DNA from: Chondrosia reniformis
Lineage: Eukaryota > Porifera > Demospongiae > Chondrillida > Chondrillidae
Direction: 5' to 3'
Length of the DNA: 64,000 bases
NCBI GenBank assembly: GCA_947172415.1
Contig: OX359198.1
Span: forward strand, 5,673,401-5,737,400
A program made the translations under genes and the position numbers. Of this stretch, positions 58,201 through 64,000 are shown one piece after another. Every line of letters starts with the position of its first letter. Position 1 is the first letter of the stretch. Below the pieces are notes generated by a model. It had not been told where the DNA came from, did not search any database, and saw only the letters and a list, made by a program, of their open reading frames with translations.

Positions 58201-61200
58201 ATGCAATGTGTTAAATACACACTTGTACACTGAAAGTTTACAATCCCAAACCCGAGTGTCTTACTTGTCAATCTGCCTCATCTTTGAACATATCTCATTC
58301 TTCTCATCAATAGGAAACATGTTGGGTACCTCTCCTGTATTTAAAACATTGCTAATGTCCTCCAAAAAGCTTTCTTCTTTGATTTGTGTGTCTGTAAAGA
58401 GGAATACTGTATGGTTTGTGCCTTCAGCACTCTTGCGCAAGATCTTCTTCAAATCTTCTCTCCATTCAACAGAAGTGTAACCCTTGCCAATCTCAACCTA
58501 AAAATGGATTATATCATTGTACTAGTAGGGTATACCTCAGACAACCTTTTAGTGTCCTAATTATTTAAGTGCCCCCAATTGAGTGGCATATTTACCACAA
58601 GACAGAAAGGATATTAATCAATTAATTCATTTACATAAGCTGAAATCTCATTGGCTCCTTTGAGCAGTCTTACTCACCTGAAACAGTTCATAGTCTGACA
58701 TGTACGCAGCCAATCTGGTGAGGGACTGACGACCACTCCCACCAACACCAACTAAGAGGGCGTGGCTAGAAGGATGCTTTATGATTCTACTTACTCTGCT
58801 AATATGTTCAACAGCAAATCTACACACATACACAGTATATAAGTACAGTAGTTATGCAGTATGCTTTGTACACATAAAAAGAAAGAAAATATTTTTATTT
58901 TTTCCTTAGGTTAGATAACAATTACTTGTGGTTTGATTATCACTTTGATTGTCCACATACGTACATACACATAGGTACATTATATACGTATATATGTCAC
59001 ATTATACGTAGATAGAGAATAGTTCTGAGTAGCCAGCCGTATCACAACTTATTCAGCAGAATGAATGCGGCCATGCTGAGAGGTTTATGTTGCAACAAGC
59101 TCCTGATATTGTGACATATATCTAGTCTTCTACCATATTCAACATACGTACATACATACATATCTAATACATGGACACAAGATGTACGTATAGACAGGAA
59201 GTTAGGTGTTATGTACCTGAACAGGACGAGGTTCATGGGCTTTTTGCTGACATTGTTGTACTCTTCCAGGAACCCTTCCACTGTCACTCTTAGTTTATCA
59301 ACATTGCCAACTTCCATATAAGGTTTGTTATCAGCTTTTGGATCCACAAAGTCACAATACATCAAACTCCTCAAGTCATCTTCCTCAACTTTACCTAAGG
59401 AAGAAAATGACAAGAGAATATAAACTCTAAAATCTATAGCCATCTTGCAGCATACGTATGTGATCAAACAATGAAACATCTTTTGATTAGGAATACTATA
59501 GAATATATTCACAATCATAAGATTGATGTATCATCTAAACTGAATAAACAGACCAATACAGTTGTCTATTTATGACTCAGATTGACTTAAACAAGAACAT
59601 GAAATATTATAAGTACTTATACATATAAATATCTATAATACCATCTTTATTGAAGTCAAGATGCTTCAGAAGCACATGGATGTCACTGGCAAGATCATTT
59701 TTCACTGCTTCCTCGAGGTAACTAAAGAGCCAGGCTCTGTCAGCATCATCCACTAGCCTATCATAGTACACTCTCATCACCTGAGAGCAATAGAGACACA
59801 GCTAGATGATTATCATACTTGTATAAATTATTATGTACATAAGTACTTCATGGTTAATTGCATGCTTCTGTGTGTAGGTGCAATAATATAGTACCTCATG
59901 AACCCACAGTTTCTTGAAGCTGTCTGGTTCATGCGTTGTGCCGGTAGTACTGAGCAGCACACCTTGTATAACACGGGAGAAGTCTCTCAGATTAAACAAG
60001 TAATGAGACTTTGTTGGAGTGGGTAGTAGCTTCACCATGGCCTCCTTGTACAACCTCAAAGTGGCAGTCACTATAGGCTGACCCAGGTCCTTGCATTCTT
60101 GACTGAAGCCTCTACAAATGGTACAACAATTTGTACATCATAATTTACCCAAAGAACGACCATAGATCTCTTTAAGGTGTCAAGTTATATCTGTTGGATT
60201 TATAAATTTTGACTTTCAAAAGACATGGTTCTTTCACTAAGAATTGTACACTATTTACTATGCAATGACTTTGACACTCCACAATATAAATAAACAATTG
60301 AGAATGGCGGCTATGTGTGGCAGGTTGTGTACGTACATACATAAGGTACAGGGCTTACTTGCTAAGATGCCATTCCATGATTTGGCTGAATATCCTTGAC
60401 ATAGTACCATCATCAAACTCGTTAATAGTAATTGTGTTGAAATGTCTCAAGAAGCGAGGAGTAATGGGATTGCGGCCACCACCTGGCGGACCCATGGCAG
60501 CAATCAGCTGAACATCCACCAACTTCATCCCATTGTTTTCCTTGAGATCATACCAGTTCCAGTGATCCAACCACTGCCTCAGGAGCTCAATGGGGGGTTG
60601 AGCCCCGTATATCTCTCTTGATGGCATGTTCAGATCATCCACAAACACAATCTAGCAGGGAAGTATTGACATGCAATTTAAGAAGAAATTATGAAGGTTG
60701 GAGTCTTGACTCACTGTTTTCTGTCCAAATGGAGGTCCATAGACCCCTTTTCTTCTCTTATCCAACTTGGACATGATGATGTTCTGTGTCTGATTGGCAC
60801 TAGTTTGTGCAGAGAAATTCACAAGGACAGGCTTGTACACATCTTTTGGTAGCTTATTCAGCACAAAGTCCTATATATGGAATAACGTAAACATAAATTT
60901 AAATATAAAATCTTCATATTCTGTATAAATGAACACAAAGGACATACTAAGATGTATATTGACTTTCCAGTTCCTGTGGGACCAACAAACAGAGCTGGTT
61001 TCTCATGCTTCACAAGAAGGTCCATCAGATAGGTATACCTGATGGTGTCCACAGTTGGGACAATAATACTGGTAAAGTTGGCATCCTGCAGAAAAAGCAC
61101 TCTCCATAATGATACACATAAAAGTTTATGAGGTGGGAGATGGGAAGGAAATCCAATACTAACCACTCATCTGCTTAGATCAGTGTACCCTCCCAACCCC

Positions 61201-64000
61201 TTCATTGCATCAATATACGTACCCTACCCTCCAACCATCCCAACCCCTTCATTGTATCAGCGTACCCTCCCTACGACCATCCCACTCCCTACATTGTATC
61301 AGCATACCCTCCCTTCCAACCATCCCACCCCCTACATTGTATCAGCATACCCTCCCTTCCAACCATCCCACCCTTACAGTATGTGTAACAACAAAACAAC
61401 ATGTGGCTAGCTTAGATGTAGTCATAAGTACCTTGGGAATCGGAGGTGCTTCATTGATCTTCTCTGCCCAAGCCTCCCAGCGACCATTTGCCTCTTTCAA
61501 GAAGCGATAGTCATACACAGATCCTTCTTCAGGGAAAGGCACTGGAAATGGTTTTTCAGGACCAGCTACGTCCTCTAATATATGGTACTTCTTCTTACTT
61601 TTAGCACTCAAGGAACCCTACAGGTAACATTAATGGTCACATGACCTGCACATGACCTGATCATGGCTGTAAGAAAGGCAGAGACTCACTGCAATGAGTT
61701 CTCTCACTAGCATGTTGAAAGCGTCCCTTGCTTTAGCACTAGTTGATGCTCCAAAGGACCACACAAGTCCAAACAAGAAAGTTCCCATAATCCATGAATC
61801 AATCTGTTCTGCTGTCAGTTGTTTAAATTTACTTTCATCCTTAAATTCATCCATCAGTGACTCATGAATATTTGTAAGAGACCTTACAAGATTGATATCA
61901 GATGTTGGAGAGAGTTCCTACATAGATGTACATGTAATATTCATAAAATAGATAACTATTCAAAGAAGACAAACAATGTTTTCCAAGGTATTAATATATT
62001 TCTGTGAGCTCACTTTGAATCCAGCCTTCCTCACAAAGTCACAGCAAGGAGGAACAAATCTTTTGTAGAGAGAAGTGATGGCAGTCTTGTGTTCATCAGT
62101 TAGCGTGACAGGCAGTGTGTTCACCCAGGACTTCTGCACTGGCTCCCACCCCAGCATATGGGGCTCCAGGTACACCATACCACATCTTGACACCTATACG
62201 TACAAATATAACAAGTGTCTACGTAGACGTTTAATCCACTTCCCTATGGCAGTGACACACAAAAATGCATCATATGAGACGTTACCCTTTACAGTACCTT
62301 GCAATATCTAAACATTTATAGCATACATATACATACGTAGTTGAATTATGTAATAAACCAGTTAGACTGTCACATAACAAAGAGATGTTAACAGACATAC
62401 TATTTACAAAGACACATTGTAGAATACATTGCAGAAAAGTTAAATGCTCTGTGCAACCGGATGGTATGATTGTATATGAATAATCATAGTGATAATCAGA
62501 AGTAATCATTCTCAAACATCATGCCACAAGTACATATTCAATTAGTGTATGTGTACAACACAGGCTTATCAAAAAGTAAAGCTAGCGGTGTAGTACTGAA
62601 AACTGTACATATGAAGAGGATGGTGCGAGCATTGTAGCACTCACAAGTCTTGCATGTTCTTGTACTCTTATGCAACTATGTACGTACGTATTATAGTTTA
62701 TCAACTTGCCCATTGCCAACATACGTATGTACTTAATGTGTGAGCTTAAATCATACTAACACAATACAGATACAGTGTGCACCTACTGTAGCTGGAGACG
62801 CCACTTCCAGATCCATAGGCTCAAACATTAGGTTGGTAGTTGGTGCCAACTGGATAATTTCACCACTCATCAGACAAAGCTTCTTATTATCATCCAAGAC
62901 AGTATTCATGTTTTCAATCCAAATTGCATCGACAGGACCATCAAATATCAGCCATTTGCGATCTGGAGTCTGATAGCAGCGGACAAGATCTTAATACTTT
63001 ATTGAATAACTAACAGTTTAAAACATTTAGCGTATGGAAGTACGTACGTATGTACAAAATGATTATGATACTGAGAGGTACGTAATAGTGTCTGGAAAAG
63101 TACTCCCTTACGTCCTCACAAAGGATATATGGAAGTTCCAATATGTATATACATACAGCTTGTATAGTTGTATATACAGTGTGGGTATGTACATACATGC
63201 ATATGTACATACGTATGTACATAGGGATGTTAATGGATGGACTTACTGTTGACTGTGCAAAGGCTCTGTAGCTGACAGCCAGCACTCCATCGGACCACTC
63301 ATGAGATATAGGATCAAAGGATCCATACAGTTGACCCATTGTTATACTCTTGGGATTGATAACTGTTATTTGAACCTTGTTCTCTTCAGCCAGACCCTAG
63401 TTAAATGGAGAATGGTATGCTTATATGGTCTTTGAATTGTGACTTTCCATTTGACATATACGTACGTACATGTACATACATAAACATACAGTATGCTAAT
63501 CAATACTTTTACACTTCTGTGTGCATTTAGTAGTACTATATATACTTTTGTGGATATAAAGTAAAAGTACAGTGCATGTACATACGTATATGAACTAGAG
63601 GAGTTAATTGCACTAAGGCATACAAAGGCTATGATGATAAGCAAATCAATTGTTTATGTACGTATGTAGACCAGTAATTAAATTGGTTGGCATAACTATT
63701 GCGTACATGGAAAGATGTACCTTTTCACTGATGTCTCCCAGTGCACCTGCCAGCACACGGTAGGAACTGGTTTTTCCTCCAAATGGCTCGCCCACCAACA
63801 TAAAGCCATGTCTCACAATCATCATCTCATAAACCTGCAAAATCTTTTCTACAAATGTTTTGGTTGGCTGAAGGTTTCTCTTGAGACAATTCTCCTCTAT
63901 AGCAGGAACCAACACAGAGTAATCTGGTTCTGGTAGGGATACACCCGGAAACAGATCAGATGTGATACCCTACATTAGTGATACACATGTGATACACACA
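49150..64000 (-). CDS. DNAH7: Axonemal inner-arm dynein heavy chain, DNAH3/7/12 group, 3' part
   Basis: About 41 minus-strand exons, entering at the right edge (63721-63969 is the first whole exon) and ending with TAA at 49150. Main exons: 63246-63397, 62786-62970, 62012-62193, 61690-61918, 60358-60650, 59894-60113, 58264-58498, 57277-57507, 55592-55848, 54513-54831, 53897-54163, 53544-53823, 53102-53318, 52005-52206, 51508-51694 and 49150-49356; most others are 70-190 bp. The window covers AAA2 to the C terminus. The 5' portion (stem, linker, AAA1) lies beyond the window. The terminal [11 protein letters not shown], with [16 protein letters not shown] before it, and the segment [14 protein letters not shown] fit the single-headed DNAH3/7/12 group; from memory DNAH7 is closest, but paralogue assignment needs a tree. 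It drives sliding of ciliary doublet microtubules. No coding damage seen. Confidence 0.95.
50610..50745 (-). mobile_element. tRNA-derived SINE, diverged copy in dynein intron
   Basis: Shares GCCACAGCAATGC, the region of GGAATTGAACACAGGATG (degenerate B box) and the A-box region with the SINE at 42740-43060. The cloverleaf is partly lost. Confidence 0.65.
55592..57507 (-). CDS. DNAH7: Dynein exons for the stalk and microtubule-binding domain
   Basis: Coiled-coil CC1 runs through 57277-57507 (start [10 protein letters not shown]), 56846-57037 and 56582-56725. The microtubule-binding tip lies in 56303-56507 ([20 protein letters not shown]) and 55917-56060. CC2 is 55592-55848 ([19 protein letters not shown], then [15 protein letters not shown]). 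The Pro-rich PPNGV element and the heptad-rich flanks are typical of dynein stalks. Confidence 0.9.
56085..56160. repeat. (GTAT)n microsatellite in dynein intron
   Basis: Short tetranucleotide run followed by TACGTACATACGTATG-like sequence. Confidence 0.8.
57774..63969 (-). CDS. DNAH7: Dynein exons for AAA2, AAA3 and AAA4
   Basis: Motor-ring part. The AAA2 P-loop GEPFGGKT is in exon 63721-63969 and its Walker [13 protein letters not shown] in 62786-62970, followed by [15 protein letters not shown] across the next junction. The AAA3 P-loop GPTGTGKS is in 60948-61086 and its Walker [10 protein letters not shown] in 60358-60650 along with [10 protein letters not shown]. The AAA4 P-loop GVGGSGRQS is in 58677-58817 and [14 protein letters not shown] in 58264-58498. 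Nucleotide-binding motifs look intact, as expected for a working motor. Confidence 0.92.
61187..61378. repeat. C-rich minisatellite in dynein intron
   Basis: Four to five units of about 43 bp built on ACCATCCCACCCCCTACATT then GTATCAGCATACCCTCCC; phase marks at 61203, 61250, 61292 and 61335. The plus strand is pyrimidine-rich. The apparent plus-strand proteins of 75-101 codons here are by-products of the repeat. Confidence 0.9.

Noticed and set aside
61183..61510. Pro/Tyr/His-rich plus-strand proteins
   Set aside because: They are translations of the 43-bp C-rich minisatellite inside a dynein intron plus the antisense of a dynein exon.

Overview
The window is animal nuclear DNA. It is AT-rich, its genes are cut into many short exons with GT-AG introns, and it carries several kinds of small transposon. 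The genes suggest a sponge, most likely a demosponge such as Amphimedon: a NACHT-LRR (NLR) receptor with death-fold domains, a pair of class C (GABA-B-like) receptors, and axonemal genes. The species is an inference from gene content. No RNA or database evidence was used.

Layout. 1-4110 is a satellite of about 15 units of ~274 bp. 4.1-6.9 kb holds transposon debris, including a decayed Penelope-like reverse transcriptase. 7.3-14.76 kb (minus strand) is an NLR gene with a CARD-like domain, a death domain, NACHT and leucine-rich repeats; the coding phases of ten consecutive exons agree. Head-to-head with it at 14.86 kb (plus strand) is a tiny three-exon gene for a secreted-then-anchored single-pass membrane protein that I do not recognise. 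Next, on the minus strand, come 14 exons of a GABA-B-like receptor (775 codons, 17.1-25.3 kb) and one isolated terminal exon of EFHB.

The block from the NLR 5' end through the small gene, the receptor and the EFHB last exon (about 14448-26664) is then repeated in direct orientation (about 26665-43736). Copy B keeps an intact small gene (81 codons), an intact receptor (764 codons) and the EFHB last exon, but only a broken NLR 5' fragment. The copies differ mainly by transposon insertions: one of ~750 bp in copy A; in copy B several elements, including a composite carrying two 442-bp inverted arms that read as identical, a tRNA-derived SINE, a hairpin MITE and an unusual GC-richer block.

To the right, EFHB (42.6-48.3 kb, minus strand, 12 exons, 626 codons) is followed in the same orientation by the 3' two-thirds of an inner-arm axonemal dynein heavy chain of the DNAH3/7/12 group (49.15 kb to the window edge, about 41 exons, AAA2 to the C terminus). 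Both are ciliary genes. The left half is therefore a fast-changing immune/chemosensory region and the right half a conserved cilium block. A tandem duplication breakpoint falls inside the last intron of EFHB and near the first exon of the NLR.
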